Shown in pieces: positions 27,447 to 36,810 of a stretch of DNA of 64,000 nucleotides. Origin of the DNA: CAVTLG01 sp963802635 (GTDB taxonomy: Bacteria; Chloroflexota; Ktedonobacteria; Ktedonobacterales; Ktedonobacteraceae); the NCBI GenBank assembly GCA_963802635.1, contig CAWDJJ010000001.1:3162001-3226000 (forward strand), written 5' to 3'. A model generated the notes under the pieces. The model made no database searches. It was given only the letters and a program-made list of their open reading frames with translations, and was not told the origin of the DNA. The first letter of the stretch is position 1. Each line of letters opens with the position of its first letter. The translations under genes were made by a program, and so were the position numbers.

Positions 27447-27543
27447 TAAAAGCCCTCCATGATCGAGTAGAGAATAGTTGTCTTTGCGGGAAAGGACTGT
27501 GATTATTCCCAATAGTATAACAATTTCCTGGAGATAGAAGCAA

Positions 27544-27582
27544 GCCTCTGAGGAAATCTTTTGTAATCACTTCCTCAGAGGC
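27544..27582 (-). terminator. Intercistronic hairpin between binding-protein and permease genes
   Basis: GCCTCTGAGGAA (27544-27555) pairs perfectly with TTCCTCAGAGGC (27571-27582). On the operon strand there is no T run, so it more likely protects the upstream message or partly attenuates the downstream genes than ends the operon. Confidence 0.6.
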
Positions 27583-27656
27583 TTTTCGCAGCGAGATCAC
27601 CAAGGACAGAACGACAGACTATCCTGCCCAGCTATGTCGGTTTTAGCGTGACAGCA

Positions 27657-29361
27657 TTAGCACTTGCCACCTGTACAATACCACTTCCAGACCTGGACGG
27701 TCTCAGATGAACCCTCTGCACCAATCACATAATTGTGGGTGGTGTTCTTCGCAGCCGCAAGATCGGTAGGAGCGTACTCTGTGACAAAAGGAAACTGAGT
27801 AAGATAGATCTGGTGGATCTGATCAAAGACCTCCTGGCGAGCAGTGGGATCAGCGGTTGACTCTTCTTTCACAAACAGCGCATCCAACTGGTGATTGCAG
27901 TAGCGGGAGTAGTTGCCACCGCCATATTGGTTCGCCGCTGTTGGGATCTGAGAGCATCCGAAGAGTTGGCCGTCGTCACCATCGTAGGTGTAGGTTTCTT
28001 GGAACTCCGCCATACCATACTTGCTCACCTGTGCTTGCGGCAAAATGGTGCCGAAGAAGGTGTCAGCAGGATAGTTCGTGATATCGATCTTAATACCAAT
28101 GGCCTTTAACTCTTGCTGGACGATATCTTCGTCTTCAGCACGCCAGGCATTGTTCGAGGTGGTGGAATAGGGAAACTCAAGCTCCTTGCCATTCTTGGCG
28201 AAGACGCCGTCTGATCCCAACTTATAGCCATCGCTCTCCAGCAGGGCTTTGGCGGCACTCGGATCATACTTGGGGCAAGCCACATTAGCCTGATAGCCGG
28301 GGACGACACCGCTTGGGTGATCGGTGCAGAGTGGAAGGGCTGCGCCATGTCGTGCCACCGAGATCAGTGTTGGCTGGTTAATGGCCTCTGCGACGGCTTT
28401 ACGTACATCCAGGTCCTGCAAGAGCGGGTTATTCTCATTAAAGTAGATGGCTTCAAAACCGGCAGAAGCAGGAGCATGCTCCAGGTAATAACCCTTGAGA
28501 GCCTGGTACGAAGATGTTTTGGTCACATCCAGGAACCATGAAGAGTCAATTGCCCCAGATTGGAAATCAGTAAGGATCGTATCCTGGTCTGGCACAATAC
28601 GGAAGACGATACTGTTCAGGTAAGGGAGTCCTGCCGCAGCCTGGTAATAGTCTGGGTTACGGGTGACAACAAACTCATTGCCCGGCTTGCTTGTCGTCAC
28701 CGTGAATGGTCCGTTGGTGACGGTCGGGTTCAGGTTCTGCGAAGACTTCAAGACGTTGGCGGGGGCGATACTCTTAAAGATATGTTCCGGCAACGGTGCC
28801 AAACCTCCATCAACCCACACCGAGAGGAACGGCGAAAAGGCTTGAGAAAGGTGGAAGGTGATCCACAGATTATTATGCGAAACGGTTGTAGACTTAATAA
28901 GATTGATGCCTAAGGTATTTGCCGCGCCAAAGCTCGGATTATCCCAGAGCTTCCAGGTGAAATCAACGTCTTGCGCCGTCAGTTGTTGACCATCTGACCA
29001 TTTCAGGCCTGGTTTGAGCTTGAAGGTCCAGGTCTTCAGGTCCGATGAGATATCTCCATTGGCCTGAGTTGGCACTTCTGAGGCCAATGCTGGAGTGATT
29101 TCCTCCGGTGGCAGTTCCCGAGAACAACGGGGTCCAAATGGCATTCTCCATCAAGACTGCGTAGGTTTCGGTGGAGCCATTGGGGATCAGCGAGTTGGGA
29201 GCTTCGTAGAGGTCGTCTATCCAGGTGCCACCACGTGTGGGCGTAGTGGTAGCAGGAGTGGTGGTGGTGGTACCCGACGGACCGCAGGCTGCGAGCAACA
29301 GCGTGAGCAGTGTCAGGAAAGAACACGCCATCACAAACGTTCGATTGGATCTCCTGAGCAT
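27657..29361 (-). pseudogene. Peptide-type ABC importer binding lipoprotein, single-base frameshift
   Basis: Solute-binding protein of the OppA/DppA family. The ATG at 29361 has AAGGAGG before it and a lipoprotein signal follows (LTLLTLLLAAC, lipidated Cys near residue 26). The first frame runs into the mature protein, then the coding phase changes near 29100-29115 (CACCGGAGGAAATCA in gene sense). The second frame continues with TPALASEVP, a TWTFKLKPGLKWSDGQ motif typical of the family, and ends in GKC. Total length is one more than a multiple of three, so removing one base gives about 567 residues. The remaining operon is intact, which argues that the frameshift is very recent or a sequence error. 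Confidence 0.85.
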
Positions 29362-29579
29362 GAAATCCTCCTTGAGAAAATGATAATTTGTTCAAAAAAG
29401 GAACAGACGAGAGATACGAGTGTAAGAGATAGATATGCTCTCAGTTACCTATCCAGCGGTTACAAACTTTCCTATTGGCACCGACGAGGAAAGTTGACGG
29501 CAACTAATGTATACTACGTTTGTATTTGGCTTTATCTCACAAAGATTCATACATGATTGATGGAATTGACCCTCGTTCA

Positions 29580-29611
29580 AAGAGCACTCCTGGGATGCGA
29601 GGAGTGCTCTT
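29580..29611. terminator. Hairpin upstream of the sigma-ArsM gene
   Basis: AAGAGCACTCCT (29580-29591) and AGGAGTGCTCTT (29600-29611) form a perfect 12-bp stem with an 8-nt loop, about 100 bp before the sigma-factor gene. It could be part of that gene's leader or a terminator for divergent transcription. The remainder of 29362-29708 shows nothing I can name. Confidence 0.45.
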
Positions 29612-29708
29612 CGTACTGGCCGCATTGATACGAACATTGCGTTGTAGGAAAACACAATGCATCCTTTTGGCAGCATGTCCGTCTTTCCTGGCAGAACCAT
29701 GAAAGAGA

Positions 29709-31352
29709 GTGAAAAAAGCAATGGTTACAATCACTGAGCAGGCATGGGAAGCGTTTCACGTGCCCCTGCATCAGTTCATTCGTCGCCGAGTGGCAGATGA
29801 AGCCACAGCAGAGGATCTGTTACAAGAGGTCTTTCTCAAAATCCATCAACATCGAGAAAGCCTGAGAGATACCCGACGCCTGGAAAGCTGGATCTATCAG
29901 ATTACGCGCAATCTGATCATTGATTATTACCGCAGTTGTCATCAAACCATGACTTCACTGGACGCTCTGGAGGTGCTTGATCTCCCAGAGGAGCTTCCTG
30001 ACGATAATATTATGAGCGAACTACTCCCCTGTGTCCGAGCAATGATCCTGGCACTTCCTGAGCTGGATCGACAGGCATTGGTCCTCACCGAATATCAGGG
30101 ACTAACCCAGAAAGAGTTTGGAGAGCGCCTTGGCCTCTCCTTTTCTGGCGCGAAATCGCGCGTCCAACGAGCCAGGGAAAAACTCAAGCAAGCATTGCTG
30201 GCTTGCTGCCATTTTGAACTGGATCGGCAAGGGCACATTCTGGACTATCAGCCGCGCTGTGACTGTTGTGAGCAGCCTACCGGTTGTGACAATGCGACAC
30301 TGGCAACGAGTCAGCAGGTGCGTCCTTTTGGCTTGGCCCCGTCTCTCCAAGCAAAAGCAATCGAGGGGAGCGCGATGCGCTTCTCGTGGTCAAGAATGGA
30401 AAGGAACAAACAGATGAAGACCGTCCCCCAAAACGATGAACAGTTGCGGCAAGAAATAAGTGCCAGGTATGCGCGAACCGCTTTACAGGTACTGGGAACA
30501 CCTTCGGAAAGCGCGGCGTCCTGTTGTGGACCAGACTGTTGCGGGCCATTAGAGGTGGCTGAGCCGCATCCAGCTCATGTGTCGCAAGCATCCTCCTGTT
30601 GTGAGTCGGGTTGTTGCTCTTCCGATGCAAGCAAGAGCAATCCCATTACCTCTGATCTGTACACGCAGATGGAATTGGGCGAGCTTCCCATTGCAGCGGC
30701 CCTGGCTTCGCTTGGCTGTGGCAATCCGACCGCGTTGGCCGAACTGTTGCCCGGCGAGAAAGTGCTTGACCTGGGCAGCGGAGGAGGCATTGATGTGCTG
30801 CTCTCAGCCAAACGGGTCGGACCAACAGGTTTTGCCTATGGACTGGATATGACCGATCCGATGCTGGAGCTTGCGGAGCGCAACAGGCTAGAAGCAGGGG
30901 TCGAGAATGTCCGGTTTTTGAAAGGTATCATTGAAGCGATCCCGCTTCCAGAGAGCAGCGTCAATGTGGTGATCTCGAACTGTGTGATCAATCTCTCGGC
31001 AGACAAAGGCCAGGTGTTGCGTGAAGCCTATCGCGTCCTGACGCCTGGAGGGCGTTTTGCGGTTTCGGATATTGTCGTGCAAGGAGAACTGCCACCAACG
31101 CTCCGCCACGATATGGAATCCTGGGCAGGGTGTGTGGCTGGCGCACTCGAAGAAGACACCTATCGCTCATTGTTGCATGCAGCAGGGTTTGTCGATATCG
31201 AGATTGAGGTAACGCGACGCTATTCGCTCGATGAAATAGCTTCGACTGCGGTTAGAGCTTCCATCACGGATCTTTCTGTGCGTGAGCGCAGCGAGGTTGA
31301 TGGGAAATTTGTGAGTGCCTTCGTTCGTGCGCGAAAACCAATACACCTGTAG
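29709..31352 (+). CDS. ECF sigma factor (SigZ-like) joined in frame to an ArsM-type arsenite methyltransferase
   Basis: 547 codons in one frame. Residues 1-165 are an ECF sigma factor: region 2 (EDLLQEVFLKIHQHRESL, LIIDYYR) and region 4 (LTQKEFGERLGLSFSGAKSR), then a SigZ-like tail with cysteines (YQPRCDCCEQPTGC). From about 236 (MKTVPQND) begins an ArsM-type SAM methyltransferase: cysteine pairs CCGPDCC and CCESGCC, motif I VLDLGSGGGIDVL, and the two cysteines expected for arsenite methylation in ISNCVINL and WAGCVAGA. ArsM converts arsenite to methylated arsenicals. An internal ATG at 30414 has AAAGGA upstream, so ArsM may also be made alone. The start is GTG 29709 or ATG 29721. A TGA in the +1 frame overlaps that ATG (30415-30417), so the fusion could be produced by one extra base. 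Confidence 0.8.
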   Translation: MKKAMVTITEQAWEAFHVPLHQFIRRRVADEATAEDLLQEVFLKIHQHRESLRDTRRLESWIYQITRNLIIDYYRSCHQTMTSLDALEVLDLPEELPDDNIMSELLPCVRAMILALPELDRQALVLTEYQGLTQKEFGERLGLSFSGAKSRVQRAREKLKQALLACCHFELDRQGHILDYQPRCDCCEQPTGCDNATLATSQQVRPFGLAPSLQAKAIEGSAMRFSWSRMERNKQMKTVPQNDEQLRQEISARYARTALQVLGTPSESAASCCGPDCCGPLEVAEPHPAHVSQASSCCESGCCSSDASKSNPITSDLYTQMELGELPIAAALASLGCGNPTALAELLPGEKVLDLGSGGGIDVLLSAKRVGPTGFAYGLDMTDPMLELAERNRLEAGVENVRFLKGIIEAIPLPESSVNVVISNCVINLSADKGQVLREAYRVLTPGGRFAVSDIVVQGELPPTLRHDMESWAGCVAGALEEDTYRSLLHAAGFVDIEIEVTRRYSLDEIASTAVRASITDLSVRERSEVDGKFVSAFVRARKPIHL

Positions 31353-31430
31353 CAACCTTGTGGAAGCGCCAAAGGAGTGAGTGACAAAGGGGCTACCATG
31401 ACGGCATACCATTTACAAGGATGTGAACTC

Positions 31431-31460
31431 GCAAGGTTGTGCCGTATGGCACAACCTTGC
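31431..31460 (+). terminator. Stem-loop after the sigma-ArsM gene
   Basis: GCAAGGTTGTGCC (31431-31443) pairs perfectly with its complement at 31448-31460 around a 4-nt loop, followed by CTCTTT. A good terminator candidate between this gene and the convergent small membrane protein. Confidence 0.75.
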
Positions 31461-31497
31461 CTCTTTAAAAGAGCTGCGACAAATGTAATCGACACCT

Positions 31498-31734
31498 CTA
31501 TTTCTTCCTGCGGGTGAAATAGTAAGTGAACACAAGAATAACGATCACTCCCACAAAGGTGCTTTCTGCCAAGATTCCTAAATCGCGGGTTACGAGGTAA
31601 ACAACCATGGTAAAAAATGCCAAAAGCAGAGTGCCGTAAGCAAGCACCCGACGGACTTGAGCGTCAGGATCGCTTTGCGGAGGCAGATTATCGTTGGATG
31701 TTAACAGATCCTTTGTCTTCTTATAATCTTGCAC
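31498..31734 (-). CDS. Small two-helix membrane protein
   Basis: 78 residues, unrecognised. A short polar N-terminus (with NLPPQSDPDAQVRR), two hydrophobic helices (VLAYGTLLLAFFTMVVYLV and a second ending VIVILVFTYYF) and a basic tail (TRRKK), which predicts both ends in the cytoplasm. The frame opens at a GTG (31734) with GGAGA 9 nt before it. It stands alone between two hairpins. Small membrane proteins of this shape occur next to sigma factors and stress genes, but there is no sequence reason to assign a role. Confidence 0.6.
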   Translation of the reverse strand: MQDYKKTKDLLTSNDNLPPQSDPDAQVRRVLAYGTLLLAFFTMVVYLVTRDLGILAESTFVGVIVILVFTYYFTRRKK

Positions 31735-31790
31735 AAGGTATCTCCATACCGGGGAATAAAGACGTTTTAAGCAGTGATTCCCGACGAATT

Positions 31791-31829
31791 AAAAGGGCTG
31801 CTGACCTTGTCCGTCAGTAGCCCTTTTTT
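31791..31829. terminator. Orphan strong terminator-type hairpin
   Basis: AAAAGGGCTGCTGAC (31791-31805) pairs with GTCAGTAGCCCTTTT (31813-31827) with one wobble/mismatch, followed by T residues on the plus strand and preceded by A residues, so it could act both ways. No annotated gene ends just before it on the plus strand. Confidence 0.6.
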
Positions 31830-31911
31830 GACTAATGCTCGATTGGTCCCTCTCAAATTATCCTTAGATAGATATACGGTACCCAAAAAGTCCTCCTTCT
31901 ATTCTTAGTGG

Positions 31912-31929
31912 GTTTGATAAATATCAAAC
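31912..31929. promoter_or_regulatory. Candidate operator of the XRE-NB-ARC gene
   Basis: GTTTGATA, 2 nt, TATCAAAC is a perfect palindrome about 90 bp upstream of the gene. The half-site GTTTGATA recurs at about 31999, directly before and touching the ribosome site. An XRE-type protein encoded next door would bind such a palindrome, so autoregulation is plausible. Confidence 0.5.
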
Positions 31930-32020
31930 TGTTTGAAAATTGTTTGTGTATGTGTTATCTTGATTATAGAAGGTATAACGCAGTTTGTATAGTTATATTG
32001 TTTGATAAAGGAGAATGACG

Positions 32021-34471
32021 ATGGGACGTAAAAGCAAAACAGCTTCATCTGAGAGCGATAATATATCTAATTTAGGGCAAATATTGAGGCAAATTAGGCA
32101 AGAAAAAAGCCTATCGCTTTCTGCGTTGGCGAATGAGTTAGGTTACACAAAAGGCTATCTTTCATCTATAGAAAATTGTAAGGTTGTTCCATCTGATGAA
32201 CTTTTAAAAGTATACGAACAAAATCTAGGATTTTCACCAGGAGAACTTACAAAGTATTTAAGAGCAGAGTTATCAAACGATTCATTTAACGCTAATATTA
32301 CAAAATCGCTACCTACAATTAGAAATATTCCATTTCTCCGAAATCGTTTTTTCACTGGTCGGAAAGAAATACTTGAGCGCCTGCATACCATCCTCACACG
32401 ACCAAAACAAATTCCACATGCCAGCATTATTAGTGGTTTAGGCGGAATAGGGAAAACTCAGGTAGCGCTTGAATATCTCTATCAATATCGCGAAATTTAT
32501 AAAGCGATCTTCTGGATGAAAGCAGATTCAAATCAAACATTGCTATCATGTATTGTTGATAGTGCTAAGGTGATAAATATTATAGATAAAAATCGCGAGC
32601 AAACTATCGCGAAATTTATTAACTGGCTGAAAGATTACCATGATGAATATTTAGTTGTCATAGATAACCTTGATAACCCTGAAGATATTAATTTTGTGTA
32701 TAATTTTATATCACAAATAAGTAGCAATAATAGCCATATAATTATTACTAGCCGCATTTCCTCGTCAATGCAAGAAATTCCTTGCATCCAAATTGAACAA
32801 ATGAATATAGAAGAAAGTATATTATTTTTATTAAGAAGGATCGAGCTTATTTCTTATGATTTAACAATTGAGGATGCATCGTTATCTGACCGAAATGATG
32901 CTTTAATGCTAGTGAGACAGTTAGCTGGTCTACCACTCGCGCTTGAACAAGCAGGAACTTTTATTAAAGAGACTCAATGTACAATAACTGACTATCTCAA
33001 ACTCTATGAAACACATCCCATGGATTTGCTATATAGGCATAATGATCCAATAGCAGAATACAACCAGTCGGTAGCCACCACTTGGTCACTTTCTTTTCAA
33101 AGGATCGAAAACGCCAATTTAGTGGCGGCAGACCTGCTGAGAGCATGCGCTTTTCTCTACCATTCTATCCCAGAAGAAGTTGTAACTTTAGGAGCGAGTG
33201 AATTAGGACCTAATTTTGAAGATATTGCTGCCAATCCATTTAAAATAAACATCGCTCTTGGAGAGTTAATAAAATATTCATTTCTACAACGACATCCTAG
33301 CGAGAAGTCCCTTACTATTCATCCAATGGTACAAACCGTCTTGAGGGATACAATGGACAGGGAAGCGCAGTCTATATGGATGACGAGAATTTATAAGGCT
33401 GTTAACAAAGCCTTCCCTTTTTCAGAAGAAGATTATCAATTGAGCAAATTAAGATATACGATCCCATTTGTAGAGGCAACATTCCTCCTCTCCCTAACTA
33501 TTCAAGAGCAACTACAAGGAACTGAGAATATGGACACAGCTATGAGGTTAAGCGAGCTTGCAAATTTTTATCGATTCCAACCGAATTATACAAAATCAGA
33601 GGAGCTTTTCCAAAAATCACTGAAGATCCAAGAAAATTTAGTGGGCAATAGCGATAGACGTATTGCTATGACGTTTAATAGACTAGCACGCCTATATCGC
33701 GCAAAAGGTCAAAACGATGATTTTGAGCTTTTTTATAAAAAGGCAATTGAAATACAGGAAAAGATACTAGACCCTACACATCCAGATTTGTCCAAAAGTC
33801 TTCAAGGATTGGCAAAGCTCTATAAAACTCTGGGGAAATACGACTTGGCAAAAGAACTTTTAGGCAAAGCTCTCATTATTCATAACCAAAATTCAGCTTC
33901 TGTTAATTTTGAGAAAGTACGTGCCCTTTACACATTAGCAGAAATTTACGAAAGCACAAATATATACGAAAAAGCAGAAAAATTATATAAAGATGCATTA
34001 GAATTATGTAAGAGCATTATTGGCGATAAAGGATCTCATACAGGTTTGATTATTAATAAGCTTGCCGAAATGTATTGTGATCAAAATAAGTATTTACAGG
34101 CAGAGCCTTTAATTTATCAATCATTGGAAATTCGCCAAGAAAATTTGGGGGAAGATCACCCATACATAGCATTTAATTTTGATAGTCTAGGCATTATCTG
34201 TTGCGCTAAAGGGGAGTATACAAAAGCAGAGGAACTATACAAAAAGGCACTGGATCTTCGAGAGCGCAAAGATCCAAAACATGCTTATATTACCCATAGA
34301 AAGCTGGCAAAGCTTTACGAAACTCTAGAGAAATACGATCTTTCCAATGCGCACTATAGAATTGCCATCGAATACCTAACGAGATTCCGCAGTTCTGAGC
34401 ATCCCGATGTCATCACGCTTTTAGAACATTACTCTCAATTCTTGAAAAATAGTGTTTACAAAGCGGAGTAA
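32021..34471 (+). CDS. XRE-NB-ARC-TPR (STAND) regulator
   Basis: 816 residues. An N-terminal XRE helix-turn-helix (about 18-72: ILRQIRQEKSLSLSALANEL, GYLSSIEN), an NB-ARC nucleotide switch (about 105-400) with Walker A SGLGGIGKTQVALEYL, Walker B YLVVIDNLDN, sensor-like IIITSRIS and the GLPLAL motif, and eleven or so tetratricopeptide repeats from about 500 to the end (LARLYRAKGQ, YTKAEELYKKALDLRE). STAND proteins of this plan act as ligand-triggered regulators or, in some bacteria, as phage-defence switches. Of two ATGs (32015, 32021) the second is properly spaced from AAAGGAG. The gene is clearly A+T-richer than the surrounding operons and has its own palindromic operator; acquisition by transfer is likely. 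No nuclease or other effector is fused, so regulation is the better guess. Confidence 0.88.
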   Translation: MGRKSKTASSESDNISNLGQILRQIRQEKSLSLSALANELGYTKGYLSSIENCKVVPSDELLKVYEQNLGFSPGELTKYLRAELSNDSFNANITKSLPTIRNIPFLRNRFFTGRKEILERLHTILTRPKQIPHASIISGLGGIGKTQVALEYLYQYREIYKAIFWMKADSNQTLLSCIVDSAKVINIIDKNREQTIAKFINWLKDYHDEYLVVIDNLDNPEDINFVYNFISQISSNNSHIIITSRISSSMQEIPCIQIEQMNIEESILFLLRRIELISYDLTIEDASLSDRNDALMLVRQLAGLPLALEQAGTFIKETQCTITDYLKLYETHPMDLLYRHNDPIAEYNQSVATTWSLSFQRIENANLVAADLLRACAFLYHSIPEEVVTLGASELGPNFEDIAANPFKINIALGELIKYSFLQRHPSEKSLTIHPMVQTVLRDTMDREAQSIWMTRIYKAVNKAFPFSEEDYQLSKLRYTIPFVEATFLLSLTIQEQLQGTENMDTAMRLSELANFYRFQPNYTKSEELFQKSLKIQENLVGNSDRRIAMTFNRLARLYRAKGQNDDFELFYKKAIEIQEKILDPTHPDLSKSLQGLAKLYKTLGKYDLAKELLGKALIIHNQNSASVNFEKVRALYTLAEIYESTNIYEKAEKLYKDALELCKSIIGDKGSHTGLIINKLAEMYCDQNKYLQAEPLIYQSLEIRQENLGEDHPYIAFNFDSLGIICCAKGEYTKAEELYKKALDLRERKDPKHAYITHRKLAKLYETLEKYDLSNAHYRIAIEYLTRFRSSEHPDVITLLEHYSQFLKNSVYKAE

Positions 34472-34558
34472 GATTATCTAATTAAAATATAAAACTCTAC
34501 AAAATGGTACTGATTACTTGGCTACTACTAGTCTACTATAGATTGGTGAGGTTTCTCT

Positions 34559-35089
34559 ATGAAAAAAATTGCTGTAGTTGGATCACCCGGCTCAGGAAAA
34601 TCAACTTTTGCGCGAGCACTACATAACATTACACACATTGAGCTTATTCACCTAGATGTATTATTTTGGAAGCCAGGGTGGGTAGAAACACCTCGCAATC
34701 TTTGGATAAAAACGCAGGAAGAACTCGTTAAAATAGAAGAATGGATCATTGATGGCAATTATCAGAGTACTATCGACATACGTTTGAATGCTGCCGACAC
34801 TATTATTTTCTTAGATATGCCTCGCTTCCGGTGCACATGGAGAGTTATTAAACGCCATTTCATTTACTTGGGTAAATCGAGAACAGATATAGCAAAAGAT
34901 TGTTCAGAAAAATTAAGTATTGAATATATTTGGGAAGTTTGGAACTTCCCAAATAACAGAAGAAAAGAGCTTATCCGAAAACTAAGCTTTCTTCCTAAGG
35001 ATAAACAGCTTATTTGGTTATCTTCAACTCAACAAATCGCAGATTTTTTAAATTTTCAAAGAGTTACTGCTAACCGACTCGAAAGTTGA
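34559..35089 (+). CDS. P-loop kinase-like protein (FlaR/topology-modulation type)
   Basis: 176 residues. Walker A VVGSPGSGKSTFARAL at the N-terminus, then a DVLFWKPGWVETPR segment, and WIIDGNYQSTIDIRL, all typical of the adenylate-kinase-like family annotated as DNA topology modulation protein FlaR. The family's biochemical activity is not well established; a nucleotide or small-molecule kinase is likely from the fold. GTGAGG precedes the ATG at 34559. It follows the NB-ARC gene by 88 bp on the same strand and shares its A+T-rich composition, so both probably came together. Confidence 0.8.
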   Translation: MKKIAVVGSPGSGKSTFARALHNITHIELIHLDVLFWKPGWVETPRNLWIKTQEELVKIEEWIIDGNYQSTIDIRLNAADTIIFLDMPRFRCTWRVIKRHFIYLGKSRTDIAKDCSEKLSIEYIWEVWNFPNNRRKELIRKLSFLPKDKQLIWLSSTQQIADFLNFQRVTANRLES

Positions 35090-35603
35090 GAGAGAATACA
35101 GCATGTTCCGTGATCTGAGGAAGAGGCATGATTGGGTACTCCCCACTCACCACTACACCAATCAAGCCCATTTACTCGCAACGCTGAAACAACAGGTCAT
35201 CGCACCGGCTGAACAGAAGGCATTGGAACTAGAAAAGCGATAGCGTCAGGACTTGTCGTCCGACCACGCTCGCATGACATAGAGGTCATTGTTCGTTACG
35301 CATTGCAAAAGAGGAAAAGTAGCAGCGTTGCGAACTATGCATTTTATAAATAGTAGAATAGCAGTTATTTCCCGCACTAAAAAAAGCTAGATTTCTCATT
35401 TTAATTGTAGCATAATTGTCAATAGCTCTACATCGTCCAAAAGCACGATGTTTTTTGGTCATACCTTCGCTATGCTTTCTACTACCCATAGGCATTCAAA
35501 AACGCAACTCTCGTTGCTAGAAATATGCTGCCGCATATTTCTCATTTGAATGCAAGGCAATATACCGAACCAGTTGCCTACAGTAGAAAGGAAAATATAC
35601 GTA
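35090..35603. other. Intergenic region with a small possible ORF and weak hairpin
   Basis: Contains a 46-codon frame at 35103-35243 (MFRDLRKRHDWVLP... ALELEKR) with no clear ribosome site, resembling no family I know and possibly a gene scrap. A short stem ACATCGT/ACGATGT (35430-35451) ends in six T residues and could terminate plus-strand transcripts. The last part is a palindromic repeat copy (35483-35564). Confidence 0.4.
35483..35564 (-). repeat. Dispersed palindromic element, copy 2
   Basis: Reverse-oriented relative of the element at 19039: starts TACCCATAGGCATTCA and ends TGAATGCAAGGCAATATA. It lies right before the methyltransferase gene and may contribute its leader. Confidence 0.7.
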
Positions 35604-36428
35604 ATGACTGGCAAAAACAACCCTCGACCAGCCGATCTGAATGCAAAGGCACGCGCGATCTGGAACCAGAACGCCGCATTTTGGGATAGCAAAATGGGTG
35701 ATGGCAACGACTTTCAGCGCCTGCTCACCGGTCCCGCTACTGAGCGGCTACTCAACTTGCGCTCCGGCGAAAGCGTACTAGAGATCGCCTGTGGCAATGG
35801 CGTCTTCTCCCGCCGCATGGTCCAGCTTGGTGCCCGTGTTATCGCGACCGACTTCAGCGCACAATTCCTCGAACACGCTCGCGCTCGCACCAGCGAACAT
35901 GCCGACCGCATCGAATACCGCCTCGTCGATGCCACGCGCGAGGAGCAGATCGTCGCCCTCGGTCGGCAGTACTTCGATGCCGCCGTCTGCAATATGGCAA
36001 TCATGGATATGGCAGAGATCGATCCCTTGATGCGCGGCATACGTCAGGTTGTCAAACCGGGTGGGCGCTTTGTCTTCTCCCTCACGCATCCTTGCTTCAA
36101 CCACACAGGTATGGCACTCAACGTTGAGGAAGCCACGCTCAACGGCAACCTTGTCACCACTTACTCCGTCAAAATCACGCACTATCTCCATAATAGTCCA
36201 CAGAAGGGCATCGGCATCATCGGTCAGCCCGCCCCACACTACTACTTCGACCGTCCCCTACACACGCTCTTCAATGCTTGCTTCCGCGCTGGTCTTATGC
36301 TGGATGGATTGGAAGAACCAGCCTTCAATCACCCGCAAGATGGCTCACGGTCCAGCCTTTTGCTGAGCTGGATCAACTACCGCGAGATCCCGCCTGTGCT
36401 GGTGGCTCGCCTGCGCATTCCGAGCTGA
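35604..36428 (+). CDS. SAM-dependent methyltransferase
   Basis: 274 residues. Class I methyltransferase with motif I SVLEIACGNGVFSRRMVQLG, motif II acidic residue in VIATDFSAQFLEHAR, and the post-motif region VVKPGGRFVFSLTHPCF. This plan fits small-molecule methyltransferases of the Methyltransf_11/25 group; the substrate cannot be told. The ATG at 35604 has AAAGGAAA upstream, and the longer frame to 35550 runs into the repeat, so it is not used. A hairpin ends the gene (36449-36490). A decayed copy of its middle part is present at about 39447-39500, next to remnants of the following gene. Confidence 0.85.
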   Translation: MTGKNNPRPADLNAKARAIWNQNAAFWDSKMGDGNDFQRLLTGPATERLLNLRSGESVLEIACGNGVFSRRMVQLGARVIATDFSAQFLEHARARTSEHADRIEYRLVDATREEQIVALGRQYFDAAVCNMAIMDMAEIDPLMRGIRQVVKPGGRFVFSLTHPCFNHTGMALNVEEATLNGNLVTTYSVKITHYLHNSPQKGIGIIGQPAPHYYFDRPLHTLFNACFRAGLMLDGLEEPAFNHPQDGSRSSLLLSWINYREIPPVLVARLRIPS

Positions 36429-36448
36429 ATAGAGTAGACACGAAAGTC

Positions 36449-36490
36449 CCTGTCTCAGGACGTCAGCGTTATTTGAGCAGCCTGAGACAG
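36449..36490 (+). terminator. Hairpin after the methyltransferase gene
   Basis: CTGTCTCAGG (36449-36458) and CCTGAGACAG (36481-36490) are perfect complements with a 22-nt loop; no T run follows. The rest of 36429-36810 holds a palindromic repeat copy and no other gene that I can see. Confidence 0.5.
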
Positions 36491-36516
36491 CCCGTTTAGA
36501 CGGAGAGAAATTTCTC

Positions 36517-36585
36517 ATATTGCTTTGCATTCAGATGAGCCGAAGGCTAGCAGCGGAAGCTGCGTTTCTGAATGTATGTGGATAT
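36517..36585 (+). repeat. Dispersed palindromic element, copy 3
   Basis: ATATTGCTTTGCATTCAGATG, then an inner GCCGAAGGC/GCAGCGGAAGCTGC stem region, then TTTCTGAATGTATGTGGATAT. Same terminal inverted repeats as the copy at 19039. Confidence 0.7.
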
Positions 36586-36810
36586 CAGTACCGTATTATC
36601 GCTCCACAAAGAGAAAAGAAACACAGAGAGATGCTTGTAAGTAGCTGATTCCTCCCCCCATCACATGCTTCTTGCACCTCCATTACGGCCACTCATCGCT
36701 ATAGTAACACCTTAGATAGTAGATGCAGTTTTCCCCTCAGTTGAGCGTCATTCTTCAATAGTGGATTAGCCTGTCTTCTTTTCACACAGACATAAGGAGC
36801 TAAATACATC

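Noticed and set aside
31617..31820. 67-residue plus-strand frame opposite the small membrane protein
   Set aside because: No ribosome site, overlaps the membrane-protein gene and runs into the orphan terminator.
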